The notes under the pieces: model-generated
What the model was told of the DNA's origin: nothing
What the model saw: the letters and a program-made list of their open reading frames with translations, nothing else
Database searches by the model: none
In this document: in pieces, positions 19,882 through 28,542 of the stretch
Numbering within the stretch: position 1 is the stretch's first letter
Layout of the letters: each line of letters begins with the position of its first letter
Position numbers and translations under genes: made by a program
Assembly (NCBI GenBank): GCA_017961235.1
Contig: JAGCXQ010000005.1
Location: 1-64,000, forward strand
Length of the DNA stretch: 64,000 bases
Direction: 5' to 3'
Source: Clostridiales bacterium
Lineage (GTDB): Bacteria > Bacillota > Clostridia > Saccharofermentanales > Saccharofermentanaceae

Positions 19882-20526
19882 AGCTCCAGGGAATGCGGGT
19901 TCACACCAAGTTCTAATCGGAGAGCCGCCAGCTACAGATGCACAAGGCGAGGCTGAGAAAAACTGAAAGACCAGAAGGTGGTCAGGAAACGAAGATGGAG
20001 ATACCGGGGATCGGATCCAGTGAGGTTCGAGTGGTAAGGAAGTCGGAGCCGATAGAGCCATAGCAGAAGGAGTTGGAAAGCGAGCAGCGATTGACGGTAC
20101 GCGATGGCGGACACAAGTCGCAGGTCAGGTTGAAGACCATGGTTTCAGATCCGGGCGTTAGCCGCTTGAGGTGGCAGGTCGGAGAACGGGACCCAAGTGA
20201 AATGACAAGGGACGGGTCATAACTGAGTAAGTTACGATTTCTGGTTCGACAAGGATGCAGTGGCACGGGGTCATTGCCGGATGGATGGATCGGATAGTGA
20301 TGGAAAAGAGGCCGCGTAGAACACATCATTTCAGGTCGGACTGGTTGGAAAGGAGCTTCGTTAAGAGGCTTTGAGTAACTCCAAGAAGAGGGTGTTCAGC
20401 AGGATTGGGAAGGTTCGCAGATAATAAAGGGCGACCGAAGGAAATGGATGGAAAGTTGGTTCGCTGGAGCTTTTATTTGTCCTCATTTTACGTGCGCGGA
20501 GATCCGACAGGATCTCCGTTTTCTTT
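19882..20526 (+). ncRNA. Large structured noncoding RNA (about 590 nt plus terminator), class uncertain
   Basis: No reading frame with a ribosome site covers this interval, yet it is flanked by a strong promoter and a perfect terminator. The first 8 nt, AGCTCCAG (19882-19889), are fully complementary to CTGGAGCT at 20464-20471, closing a ~590-nt RNA end to end. Local helices: CTGA/TCAG (19963-19966 with 19982-19985) enclosing ACC/GGT (19970-19972 with 19977-19979), GACCC/GGGTC (20190-20194 with 20214-20218), TAACT/AGTTA (20220-20234) and GGCA/TGCC (20262-20278). The strand is purine-rich, unlike neighbouring genes. Size and end-pairing recall ornate large RNAs such as ROOL, but I cannot confirm a family from sequence alone. 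The terminator T-tract overlaps the stop codon of the convergent hpt gene. Confidence 0.75.
20497..20526 (+). terminator. Rho-independent terminator of the large RNA
   Basis: CGGAGATCC (20497-20505), loop GACA, GGATCTCCG (20510-20518), then TTTTCTTT. Perfect 9-bp GC-rich stem; on the minus strand there is no T-tract, so it serves the plus-strand RNA only. Confidence 0.93.
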
Positions 20527-21052
20527 AGTGCTCCATTTCTGCGATAAAGGGGAGGTTTCTTCCGTATTCGCCGGAATCCATGCCATATCCGATCAGCCAG
20601 GAACGGTCAACTTCAAAACCATAATACTTAACGGGAAGATCGATAAGCTGACGTTCGGGATTGTATAGCAAAGTACAAACCTCCACAGAAGCCGGACGTC
20701 TGGCCTCCAGCGTCTGAAGAAGATAGGCGGTGGTAAGACCTGTGCGGATGATATCTTCCACGACGATCACGTGCTTTCCTGTGATATTGATGTCCAGATC
20801 TTTCGTAATCCTTACTATGCCGGTGCTGCTGGTTGTGTCCGGGATGCTGCCGATGGCGATCATGTCCATCTGCATAGGAAGATCGATGGCGCGGGCAAGA
20901 TCCGTGCAGAAGAAGAGAGAACCCTTAAGGACGCCTAAAAGTACGATCTCCTGTCCTTCGTAGTCAGCTGTGATCTGCTTTCCGAGTTCCGCGATCCTTT
21001 CGCTTAACTGCTGCTGCGTATAGATGATCTTTTTATATGAGATCTTACTCAA
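20525..21052 (-). CDS. hpt: Hypoxanthine phosphoribosyltransferase with atypical active site
   Basis: 175 residues from a TTG start at 21052 that overlaps the upstream stop (TTGAGTAA); an ATG at 21073 with AGGAA upstream is an alternative and would add seven residues. Salvages hypoxanthine/guanine with PRPP. The LKGSLFF loop, the PRPP motif VVEDIIRTGLTTAYL and the C-terminal GYGMDSGEYGRNLPFI match the family. Oddity: Arg103 occupies the position of the usual catalytic Asp (EDIIDTG/SG in relatives); the codon at 20746-20744 is CGC on the coding strand. It may still bind nucleotides or may have altered activity. Third gene of a minus-strand operon. Confidence 0.88.
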   Translation of the reverse strand: MSKISYKKIIYTQQQLSERIAELGKQITADYEGQEIVLLGVLKGSLFFCTDLARAIDLPMQMDMIAIGSIPDTTSSTGIVRITKDLDINITGKHVIVVEDIIRTGLTTAYLLQTLEARRPASVEVCTLLYNPERQLIDLPVKYYGFEVDRSWLIGYGMDSGEYGRNLPFIAEMEH

Positions 21053-22013
21053 TCTGATCCCCCGCTTCCTCATTGATTTCCTGTGGACTGAAGCTCTTCA
21101 GGCGTTCTGCCAGCTCGAGAAAGTCTTTCTTATAGACGATCTTGATATTCGTTCCCGGATAGAGCTCCTTTACTTTCTTCAGTTTCTTATTCTTCTTCGT
21201 TACGTATTTCTGATTCATGGTCGTCAGTTCGAGATAGGTATCGAACCGTGTAAGATAAAAGTCCGGACTAAAGGCCAACGTGACATTTCCTTCGCTGTCC
21301 CACTCTACAGGGAAAGTCTTCGGTTCGTATTTCCAGTCAATATGGTACATATCCAGGATCTTCGCAAACTCCGCCTCGGACGGATTCTTAAAGACTGGTG
21401 TCTCACTCTGGTGGTCCATCGATCCCTCAGATCTGGACTCGGTCTTGATCCGGGCACGGAGTTCGTGCTCATGGAATGCAGCCAGGATCGAAGCGACGCA
21501 CTCGTCAACGGTGAGGTGATCTGTGTTCAGGATCAGGTGGTAAAGAGAAAGATCAGAAAGATCTTTTCCGAAGACGTGGGATACGAAACGCTTATGTTTC
21601 CTGTCGGTGGAAGCCAGAAGAGCATCGGAGGCTTCACTTGTCAGGTGATAGTGCTTTTCGATACGGGAAAGACGTGTGGTATCCGATGCCACGATGCGGA
21701 CATGCAGGGCATCATCACTTTCCGATAAAAGAAGCTGGGATCCGAAGCCGAGAAGAACGGCGGAGGATTCCTTTGACATAGATAGAAGAGAATCATAAAG
21801 AACATCTTTGAAGCTCTTTCCGTCTTTGTACTCGGACAGGTAGAATTTCGCGCTCTCCGCAAGTCTGGAGCGCTGTTCCGGCTTGATATCAGGGAAGAAG
21901 CGCTCCATCAGGAGATCACGCGTGATGAGTTCCCAGCCGAGTTTGCTGGAAAGGGCGGAAGCAATCTCGTCGCCCAAACTACCCATCTGTCGAGATATCG
22001 TAATGACCGGCAT
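21045..22013 (-). CDS. Cytidylate kinase-like protein with extra C-terminal domain
   Basis: 322 residues. The N-terminal ~190 residues match the cytidylate-kinase-like family: MPVITISRQMGSLGDEIA (a modified P-loop region), LITRDLLMERFF and the SRIEKHYHL lid. The remaining ~110 residues contain a strand pattern FSPDFYL...TYLELTTMN followed by KYVTKKNKKLKKVKELYPG, which resembles a PD-(D/E)xK nuclease core (D, then E-x-T, then K). Partners or substrate are unknown. It is the second gene of the operon with a membrane protein upstream and hpt downstream, overlapping hpt by 8 bp. Confidence 0.7.
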   Translation of the reverse strand: MPVITISRQMGSLGDEIASALSSKLGWELITRDLLMERFFPDIKPEQRSRLAESAKFYLSEYKDGKSFKDVLYDSLLSMSKESSAVLLGFGSQLLLSESDDALHVRIVASDTTRLSRIEKHYHLTSEASDALLASTDRKHKRFVSHVFGKDLSDLSLYHLILNTDHLTVDECVASILAAFHEHELRARIKTESRSEGSMDHQSETPVFKNPSEAEFAKILDMYHIDWKYEPKTFPVEWDSEGNVTLAFSPDFYLTRFDTYLELTTMNQKYVTKKNKKLKKVKELYPGTNIKIVYKKDFLELAERLKSFSPQEINEEAGDQIE

Positions 22014-22027
22014 AGACTTAAGCTCCT

Positions 22028-22408
22028 TTACTTCTTCCGGCGGGTGAGCTTGCCGAAATCATTTACGACGTACATCTCGGCAAAGGCCGGATTGATCGCT
22101 GCGATCTCGTCATAGGAAGCTCTGCCGTCATTCACATAATTGTATGCGACGATAGGATTGGTACGGATCTTTTTCTTGAAGTCCTTCTTTGCGATGACCG
22201 AACCTACCTTCTTTCCGAGGAAAAAGTAGAAGAAGATGGCCAGTGCGATGAACAGAAATCCGGCAAGGACGCTCCAGGCGCCGAGCTTGCCGGCCAATAT
22301 GAAAAAGACGATGCCTGTGATCGTAAAACCATAGGCGAGAAGGTCCATAAAGATCGCAAAGAAAGTAGCTTTGTTGGAATACTCGAAAGATGTGTAGAAA
22401 AAGATCAT
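22028..22408 (-). CDS. Small membrane protein of unknown function
   Basis: 126 residues. Two or three hydrophobic segments (about 14-40 and 43-66) with a short cytoplasmic-looking C-terminal domain that includes ASYDEIAAINPAFAEMY and ends in basic residues. AAGGAGGTCC precedes the ATG. It heads the minus-strand operon with the kinase-like gene 14 nt downstream. No family is recognised. Confidence 0.7.
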   Translation of the reverse strand: MIFFYTSFEYSNKATFFAIFMDLLAYGFTITGIVFFILAGKLGAWSVLAGFLFIALAIFFYFFLGKKVGSVIAKKDFKKKIRTNPIVAYNYVNDGRASYDEIAAINPAFAEMYVVNDFGKLTRRKK

Positions 22409-22563
22409 TATCCGGACCTCCTTAACTGATATTTCTATTTTAGCACAACAGTCTTTTTCCGATGCGTCAAGTCCGTGAAAAAAGACATTGAAATACTTTC
22501 TGTTCTATGCGAAAATCAACCTACATTAGGGAAAAGACAACTGATAAAAAGGAATATAGACAG

Positions 22564-23889
22564 ATGCGTGATCAGAATAATAAACTCCACCGCTTTTTGG
22601 CGCTTATGCTGGTAATGTCAGTCGCTTTGACATGCGCTTGCAGCAAGAAAAAGGACTCCTCGGAAAAGGAATCTTCTACGGAATCGGAAGAAACAACTAC
22701 TAAGACGCAGGAATCTGCTTCGGAAACATCTGAAACGACGCCGTCAAGCGAAACTTCAGAAAGTACTATCGAAAGTACCACGGAGAGCACCACGGACACT
22801 TCGGCTACCGACAGTAGCGATACCTCGGATACCTCCTCCACACCGGCACAATCGGTTCCGAGTACTTTTGATAAATCAAAGGCGGACAGTTACCTTAGCT
22901 CCATCAAGTTTGATGGTGTGGTACTTGTTTATGAGAATGGCCAGATCGTATATACGCACGAAGCGGGAATGGCTGACCGGGATAAAGATATCCCCAATAC
23001 GATGGATACAGTATTTGAACTCGGTTCGATCACAAAACAGTTTACTGCTGTTGCGATCATGCAGCTCGTCGAACAGAATAAGCTCAGCCTGGATGACACT
23101 CTTGATAAATATATTCCCGAATATAAGTATGCCAAAGACATCACGATCCACCAGCTCCTGAATATGACATCCGGAGTTCCGGATTACCTTTACTGCGGTG
23201 TTCTGGGATTCACTATGGACGATCTGAAGAACTTCTCTCTTTCAAGCTTCCTGTCCCTGCAGTCCATGCTGGGAGAAGTGGCAACGACTCCGATGGAGAA
23301 GGATGATCTGGTGAAACGTATTTCTGAGTATAGTCTGAATTTTACACCGGGAACGAAGCTCGAGTATTCAAACACGAATTACTATTTCCTCGGTATGATC
23401 ATCGAGCAGCTGAGCGGCCTTTCTTATGAAGACTATATCCATAGAAATATACTTGATCCCCTCGGACTTACGGAGCTCTATCCGGATACGAGACACCTTA
23501 CATCTAACGGCAGAACGGATTTTACGCTCTTCCACTTCGATTTCCCGCATCAGCATGAGACACTGAGCTACGCTGTCGGTGTAATGACAGGAACGGCGGA
23601 AGGCCTTCTGGAATGGGAAAAAAAGGTCATGGAACGGCCGCTTCTTACGGAAGAAAGCTGGAATAAGATCTTTGACCGCGGAGAATTCGGATACGGATAC
23701 GGCTGGTATATCTGGGACGGATATATCGAGCACTCCGGAATGACACTTGGCTATAATACGACAGTCCGGGTCGATCCGGATTCAGGAAAGGTCATCATTG
23801 TCCTATGTAATATCCAGACCTTTGCTGCCACACCGGAACGTCCGCTTGCTGCTGATGTTGGAGCGGAACTGTGGTCATATTTCGGCTGA
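22564..23889 (+). CDS. Serine hydrolase lipoprotein, beta-lactamase class C/PBP-like
   Basis: 441 residues from the ATG at 22564 (AAAAGGA upstream); an ATG 19 codons earlier lacks a ribosome site. Signal peptide with a lipobox-compatible LTCAC (Cys26), a Ser/Thr/Glu linker of about 70 residues, then the serine hydrolase fold: nucleophile in SITK (Ser155, Lys158), YSN (about residue 264) and HSG near the C-terminus (EHSGMTLGY). Such proteins cleave or transfer on D-Ala peptides or esters. The substrate is not determinable; no resistance context is seen. Confidence 0.88.
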   Translation: MRDQNNKLHRFLALMLVMSVALTCACSKKKDSSEKESSTESEETTTKTQESASETSETTPSSETSESTIESTTESTTDTSATDSSDTSDTSSTPAQSVPSTFDKSKADSYLSSIKFDGVVLVYENGQIVYTHEAGMADRDKDIPNTMDTVFELGSITKQFTAVAIMQLVEQNKLSLDDTLDKYIPEYKYAKDITIHQLLNMTSGVPDYLYCGVLGFTMDDLKNFSLSSFLSLQSMLGEVATTPMEKDDLVKRISEYSLNFTPGTKLEYSNTNYYFLGMIIEQLSGLSYEDYIHRNILDPLGLTELYPDTRHLTSNGRTDFTLFHFDFPHQHETLSYAVGVMTGTAEGLLEWEKKVMERPLLTEESWNKIFDRGEFGYGYGWYIWDGYIEHSGMTLGYNTTVRVDPDSGKVIIVLCNIQTFAATPERPLAADVGAELWSYFG

Positions 23890-23912
23890 TTGCGGGATCA
23901 TAAGGAGTATAT

Positions 23913-24395
23913 ATGAAAAAAGAAAATAAAACGAACGCCATGCGCATCCTGGATACGGCCAAGATCCCGTATGAGCCATTCTACTATGAATGTGATGAGT
24001 TTATCGATGGCGTACATATTGCCGATATGCTCGGACAGCCATACGAAAGTTCTTTTAAAACACTGGTCATGCAGGGGAAATCAAAGAATTACTTCGTTTT
24101 CGTGATCCCGATCGCAGAAGAAGTGGATATGAAAAAGGCAGCGAAAGCTGTCGGTGAGAAGGCGCTTGAGATGGTGCACGTCAAGGATATTATGTCTGTC
24201 ACAGGATATATTAGAGGCGGTGTAACATCGATCGGCATGAAGAAGAAGTATCCGACGGTGATCGATGAGACGGCACAGCTCTTTGATACCATCATCGTCA
24301 GCGGCGGTATGCTCGGTACCCAGATCCATCTGGCGCCGGACGATCTTCTGAAAATAGTTGAGGGCCAGTACGCCGATATTACTCTGGCACACTGA
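23913..24395 (+). CDS. ybaK: Cys-tRNA(Pro) deacylase (YbaK/EbsC family)
   Basis: 160 residues. Hydrolyses cysteine mischarged onto tRNA(Pro). The family frame is clear: N-terminal NAMRILDTAKIPYE, central FKTLVMQGKSKNYFVFVIP with the catalytic lysine, AAKAVGEKALEMV, YIRGGVTSIG and a GGG-type loop (SGGMLGTQIHL). AAGGAG lies 7 nt before the ATG. It lies 23 nt after the serine hydrolase; a terminator follows at 24422-24468. Confidence 0.93.
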   Translation: MKKENKTNAMRILDTAKIPYEPFYYECDEFIDGVHIADMLGQPYESSFKTLVMQGKSKNYFVFVIPIAEEVDMKKAAKAVGEKALEMVHVKDIMSVTGYIRGGVTSIGMKKKYPTVIDETAQLFDTIIVSGGMLGTQIHLAPDDLLKIVEGQYADITLAH

Positions 24396-24421
24396 CCCTG
24401 CTCTCCAAATCGCTTATTTAT

Positions 24422-24468
24422 GAGCCTACTGTACGGTGTGATAAAGCCGGGAGTAGGCTCCGTTTTTC
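24422..24468 (+). terminator. Terminator after ybaK overlapping the 3' end of the ABC exporter gene
   Basis: GAGCCTACT (24422-24430) and AGTAGGCTC (24452-24460), then CGTTTTTC. The right arm and T-tract lie inside the last codons of the convergent ABC transporter. Confidence 0.7.
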
Positions 24469-26165
24469 GAGAGAAGCTCTTCGTGCGTCCCCTCTTCCTC
24501 AATGCCATTCTCCGAGAGCACCAGGATCCGCTTGGCATTCTGGATCGTGGAAAGACGGTGCGCGATGACCAGCGTAGTCCGGTCTTTAGCAAGTTCTTCC
24601 AGCGACTCTTGGATGACGCGCTCGCTCTCGTTGTCCAGAGAAGAAGTGGCCTCATCGAAGATCAGGATCGGCGGGTTCTTCAGGAAAACACGGGCGATAG
24701 AGAGCCGCTGTTTCTGTCCGCCGCTGAGCTTGATGCCTCTCTGACCGATATCCGTATCGTAGCCGTTCGGAAGTTCCATGATGAATTCATGGGCGTTGGC
24801 ACGTCTGGCGGCATCCACTACTTCCTCGAAAGTGGCATCCGGCCGGCCGTAGCGGATATTCTCCAGAACTGTACCTGCGAAAAGATAAACATCCTGCTGG
24901 ACGATACCGATCTGCTTTCTTAGGGATCTCTGGGTGACAGAAGTGATATCGGTCCCGTCGATCAGGATCCTGCCGGACTGCGGTTCGTAGAATCTCGGGA
25001 TCAGGCTGCAGATCGTGGTCTTGCCGACACCGGAGTGTCCAACCAATGCGACGTATTCGCCCGAATCGACGTGAAGATTCAGATGAGAGAATACATTGGC
25101 GGACTTGGAGGATTCGCTGCTATACGCGAAGGACACATCCTGAAAATCGATATCTCCTTTTACTCCGGACATTTCAGTTGCGTCAGGAGTGTCCTCGATA
25201 TCCGGCTCGATGCAGATCATCTCGTAGAAACGTTCAAATCCGGACATGCCGTTCTGGAACTGCTCGGTAAAGCTGACGAGCTTTCGGATCGGTTCGGTGA
25301 AGTTGTTCACGTAAAGAAGGAATGCGATCAGATCCTGAAGTGTCAGCGCATCTTTTCCGATCATGAGGGATCCGACCGTGGCAACGACGATCGTGATCAG
25401 TCCGGTCGTGCCCCAGAGGACGGCGTGATAGATCGCCATATAGCGGTAGTTGTCCTTCTTGCTTCTGAGGAACATATCGTTGCCCTCTGTGAACTTATGG
25501 ATCTCCATATCCTCGCCGGTAAAGGACTTAACGACACGGATGCCAGAGAGACTGTCCTCCATGCGGGTGTTGATCTCGGCGATCTTTTCACGGTTCTTTT
25601 TAAACGTCCTTTTCATCTTCTTATTCAGAACAGAAGCGAAGACGATCATGAACGGGACCGGAACCAGTGCAACCAGCGCCAGAGGGACATTGATCATGCA
25701 CAGGATGACCAGAGATCCGATCAGCTTAATGGCGGAGATCATCAGGTCTTCCGGCCCGTGGTGATACAGCTCCGTGATCTCGAAAAGATCATTGGTCACA
25801 CGCGACATCAGGGAACCGACCTTCTGGTCGTCGTAGAACCGGAAGGACAGCTTCTGATAATGCGTGAAAAGCTCATTTCTCAGGTCATATTCCATTCTGG
25901 CACCGACCATGTGGCCGACGTAGGCGATGAAGTAATTACAGCCGAATTCGATGCCGAGAAGCCCCAGCATGATAAGAAACAGATTCAGGATCGTCTGCGA
26001 GGCATTGGTAAAGCCTTCTGTCAGGACAGTGCCCGTGATGTAGCGGATGATAAGAGGGATAATGAGGGATGTGGCGGCCCCGACAAGTGCGAAGCACATG
26101 TCAGCAATAAACCCTTTGAGGTAGGGACGGTAATACGATAAGAATTTGCGCCATTTCGCGTTCAT
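24426..26165 (-). CDS. ABC transporter, fused permease and ATPase (MsbA/BmrA-like)
   Basis: 579 residues from the ATG at 26165 (AAAGGAAG upstream; the ATG 18 nt earlier has no suitable site). Six membrane helices in residues 1-310, then an ATPase with Walker A GHSGVGKTTI, Q-loop GIVQQDVYLF, signature LSGGQKQRL, Walker B ILIFDEATSSLD and switch His AHRLST. Half-size exporter, working as homodimer or with a partner encoded elsewhere. Isolated gene, so no substrate can be proposed beyond multidrug or lipid-like. Confidence 0.92.
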   Translation of the reverse strand: MNAKWRKFLSYYRPYLKGFIADMCFALVGAATSLIIPLIIRYITGTVLTEGFTNASQTILNLFLIMLGLLGIEFGCNYFIAYVGHMVGARMEYDLRNELFTHYQKLSFRFYDDQKVGSLMSRVTNDLFEITELYHHGPEDLMISAIKLIGSLVILCMINVPLALVALVPVPFMIVFASVLNKKMKRTFKKNREKIAEINTRMEDSLSGIRVVKSFTGEDMEIHKFTEGNDMFLRSKKDNYRYMAIYHAVLWGTTGLITIVVATVGSLMIGKDALTLQDLIAFLLYVNNFTEPIRKLVSFTEQFQNGMSGFERFYEMICIEPDIEDTPDATEMSGVKGDIDFQDVSFAYSSESSKSANVFSHLNLHVDSGEYVALVGHSGVGKTTICSLIPRFYEPQSGRILIDGTDITSVTQRSLRKQIGIVQQDVYLFAGTVLENIRYGRPDATFEEVVDAARRANAHEFIMELPNGYDTDIGQRGIKLSGGQKQRLSIARVFLKNPPILIFDEATSSLDNESERVIQESLEELAKDRTTLVIAHRLSTIQNAKRILVLSENGIEEEGTHEELLSKNGAYSRLYHTVQ

Positions 26166-26304
26166 TTGACCGCTTCCTTTCATGTCATTTCCGGTGTCCG
26201 GATCTGATAAATTAGAGGTATTCTAGCAGATTTAGAATTGACTTTCCAGCAATTAGTAAGCAATAATAGTAGCGGTATAAAATCTTATGTAAGAGGTGAC
26301 TGAT

Positions 26305-27414
26305 ATGGCTTCTGAAAAAGTGCTTTTTGACACGACAAAAGACGGTAAAGACGTAGCTGAATTCGTTATTACACGCCCGAACGGAGAAAGTTTCTCCGTT
26401 ATTGAATACGGTGCGGCGATCCATACACTGAAAGTATTTGATAAGAAAGGAAAAATCGACGATGTCATGCTCGGTTTTGACACGATCGAAGGATATATGG
26501 GCTCCGGTTCCGGACACGGCTCCATCATCGGCCGTACTGCAAACCGCATCAAGGGCGGTGCTTTTACCATCGACGGCGTGGATTACCAGCTCCCGAAGAA
26601 TGAAGGCGAGAACAACCTCCACGGCGGTCCGGGCAACTTCCAGAACAGTTTTTGGACAGGCGAGATCATTTCCCGCGATGAAGCACAGGCTTTTATTGAT
26701 GACCTTAAGATCAAGAATGACTGGACGGTCGAGACCGAGGGCGTGCTGCTTTCGTTCCTTCTGGCGGACGGTGTCTGCGGAGTTCCGGGCAATATGGATA
26801 TGAAGGTTCTCTATACATGGGCAACGGATGGAACCCTGATCATCACATACCGTGCGGTATCGGATAAGAAGACGATCTTTGCACCTACGAATCATTCCTA
26901 TTTCAATATCGACGGACAGGCCGCCGGCCGTATCGGCGAGCAGCTTCTCTGGATCGATTCTGATCAGGTAACAGAGAAGGATATGGATAATGTCCCGAAC
27001 GGAAAATATATCGATGTTGCCGGTACCGAGTTCGATTTCAGAACTCCCTGCGCTACGGAAAAAGTACTGGTTCAGACTTCCTCGAACCCGCAGCTGAACT
27101 GCAGCCGCGGCGCGGACTCGAACTATGTACTCAAGACGACGCAGGATAAGGTATCCCTGGTCGCATCTGTCGAATCTCTGAAGTCCGGAAGAAAGATGGA
27201 AGTACTTACCAACTTCCCGGGCGTGCAGCTCTACTGTGCATGTAACCTGAACGAGAACGGAAAAGGCGGCGTACACTACAATCCGTATGAAGCGATCTGC
27301 CTTGAAACACAGATGTTCCCGGATGCCATCCATCACGATAATTTTGCTTCGGCGGTCATCGATAAGGACGAAGTGAAGGGCTTCCTCTGTGGATACCGTT
27401 TCTCCGTAAAGTGA
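26305..27414 (+). CDS. galM: Aldose 1-epimerase (galactose mutarotase)
   Basis: 369 residues. Interconverts alpha and beta anomers of glucose or galactose. Start at the ATG 26305 with GAGGTG 6 nt upstream; a GTG at 26296 is less likely because the site would be inside it. Catalytic His pair: NNLHGG (about 101-106) and NHSYFNIDGQ (about 195-204), with an active-site Glu near the C-terminus (EAICLETQMFPD). No gal genes adjoin it. Confidence 0.94.
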   Translation: MASEKVLFDTTKDGKDVAEFVITRPNGESFSVIEYGAAIHTLKVFDKKGKIDDVMLGFDTIEGYMGSGSGHGSIIGRTANRIKGGAFTIDGVDYQLPKNEGENNLHGGPGNFQNSFWTGEIISRDEAQAFIDDLKIKNDWTVETEGVLLSFLLADGVCGVPGNMDMKVLYTWATDGTLIITYRAVSDKKTIFAPTNHSYFNIDGQAAGRIGEQLLWIDSDQVTEKDMDNVPNGKYIDVAGTEFDFRTPCATEKVLVQTSSNPQLNCSRGADSNYVLKTTQDKVSLVASVESLKSGRKMEVLTNFPGVQLYCACNLNENGKGGVHYNPYEAICLETQMFPDAIHHDNFASAVIDKDEVKGFLCGYRFSVK

Positions 27415-27427
27415 GGGACGCTACTTC

Positions 27428-28186
27428 GTGAACTCCCGAAAGCTATATCTTCGCGGATTAAAAGACGGGTTCCCGATATGCCTCGGGTACCTGTCTGTTT
27501 CATTTGCCTTCGGAATCTTTGCCGTAGGTGCAGGCCTTTCTATATGGCAGACGATCCTTGTCTCTCTGGCGAATGTCACTTCCGCCGGCCAGCTTGCCGG
27601 TGTTCCGATCATCGTTGGAAGTCTCCCGCTCGTCGAGATGGTCCTTACGCAGTTTGTCATCAATCTGCGGTATTCACTGATGTCTGTCTCACTTTCGCAG
27701 AAGCTGAGCCCTCGAGTGAAGCTGCTGCATCGTCTTGCGATCGCTTTCGGCGTGACGGATGAGATCTTCGCGGTCGCGATCAGCCAGAAAAAAGAAGTCG
27801 AGACTCCATACATGCTCGGACTGATCACATCCCCGGTCTTCGGCTGGGTCCTCGGAACGGCGCTCGGTGCTCTGGCGGGAGATATCCTTCCGGAGATGGT
27901 CGTATCGGCGCTGGGGATCGCACTGTATGCGATGTTTGTAGCGATCGTTATCCCGCCGGCGAAGAAGAACCACGCGGTGGCACTGTGCTGCCTTCTGGCG
28001 ATGGCGATGTCTGCAGCATTCTACTATATTCCTGTACTCTCGGAGATTTCCGCCGGGATCTCGATCATCATCTGCGCGCTGGTATCCGGCCTTCTTTTTG
28101 CCTGGATCGCGCCGATCCCTGACGAAGAGAAGAAGGGACCGTCTGATCACGAGGCGGACGGCGCCGGAAAGGAGGTGGCCACATGA
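27428..28186 (+). CDS. azlC: AzlC-family branched-chain amino acid exporter subunit
   Basis: 252 residues from a GTG start 13 nt after galM, with GAGGGA upstream. Large subunit of the two-component AzlCD permease that exports branched-chain amino acids and analogues. Membrane segments with the family motif YLSVSFAFGIFAVGAGLS and ANVTSAGQLAG. The C-terminal tail is charged. The stop overlaps the azlD start (ATGA). Confidence 0.88.
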   Translation: MNSRKLYLRGLKDGFPICLGYLSVSFAFGIFAVGAGLSIWQTILVSLANVTSAGQLAGVPIIVGSLPLVEMVLTQFVINLRYSLMSVSLSQKLSPRVKLLHRLAIAFGVTDEIFAVAISQKKEVETPYMLGLITSPVFGWVLGTALGALAGDILPEMVVSALGIALYAMFVAIVIPPAKKNHAVALCCLLAMAMSAAFYYIPVLSEISAGISIIICALVSGLLFAWIAPIPDEEKKGPSDHEADGAGKEVAT

Positions 28187-28506
28187 TCCGTACAGATGTT
28201 TTCTTCCTGTATCTGGTCGTCATGGCGGGTGTGACCTATCTGATCCGTATGCTGCCGCTGGTCCTGTGCCGGAAAAAGATAGAGAACCGGTTTATCCGTT
28301 CTTTCCTTTATTATGTTCCTTATGCAGTTTTGTCCGCGATGACGATCCCCGCGATCTTTTATTCGACGGGCTGCCTTCTTTCCGCAATTCTGGGACTTGC
28401 CTGCGCGGTGATCCTGTCGCTTCTGGAGAAGAAACTCCTGACCGTCGCCATAGGCGCATGCGGAACTGTTTTTATAGTAGAATATGTGATGACATTCTTC
28501 GGCTGA
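28183..28506 (+). CDS. azlD: AzlD-family small subunit of the branched-chain amino acid exporter
   Basis: 107 residues, about four hydrophobic segments, with the family start VTYLIRMLPLVL. It overlaps azlC by ATGA, with GGAGGTGG just before the start, so the two subunits are translationally coupled and form the exporter. Confidence 0.88.
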   Translation: MIRTDVFFLYLVVMAGVTYLIRMLPLVLCRKKIENRFIRSFLYYVPYAVLSAMTIPAIFYSTGCLLSAILGLACAVILSLLEKKLLTVAIGACGTVFIVEYVMTFFG

Positions 28507-28542
28507 CAGTGCTTTTGCCGGAGAAAAGAGAGGAGAAAGAGT

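Noticed and set aside
19882..20471. tmRNA, RNase P RNA or group II intron
   Set aside because: No tRNA-like ends or tag frame, no conserved RNase P core such as GAGGAAAGTCC, and no GTGYG start or domain V hairpin.
22564..23889. Antibiotic-resistance beta-lactamase
   Set aside because: The SxxK/YxN/HxG set is shared by many housekeeping serine hydrolases; lipoprotein linker and lack of ampR or mobile context argue against acquired resistance.
26212..27336. 374-residue minus-strand frame
   Set aside because: Antisense of galM.
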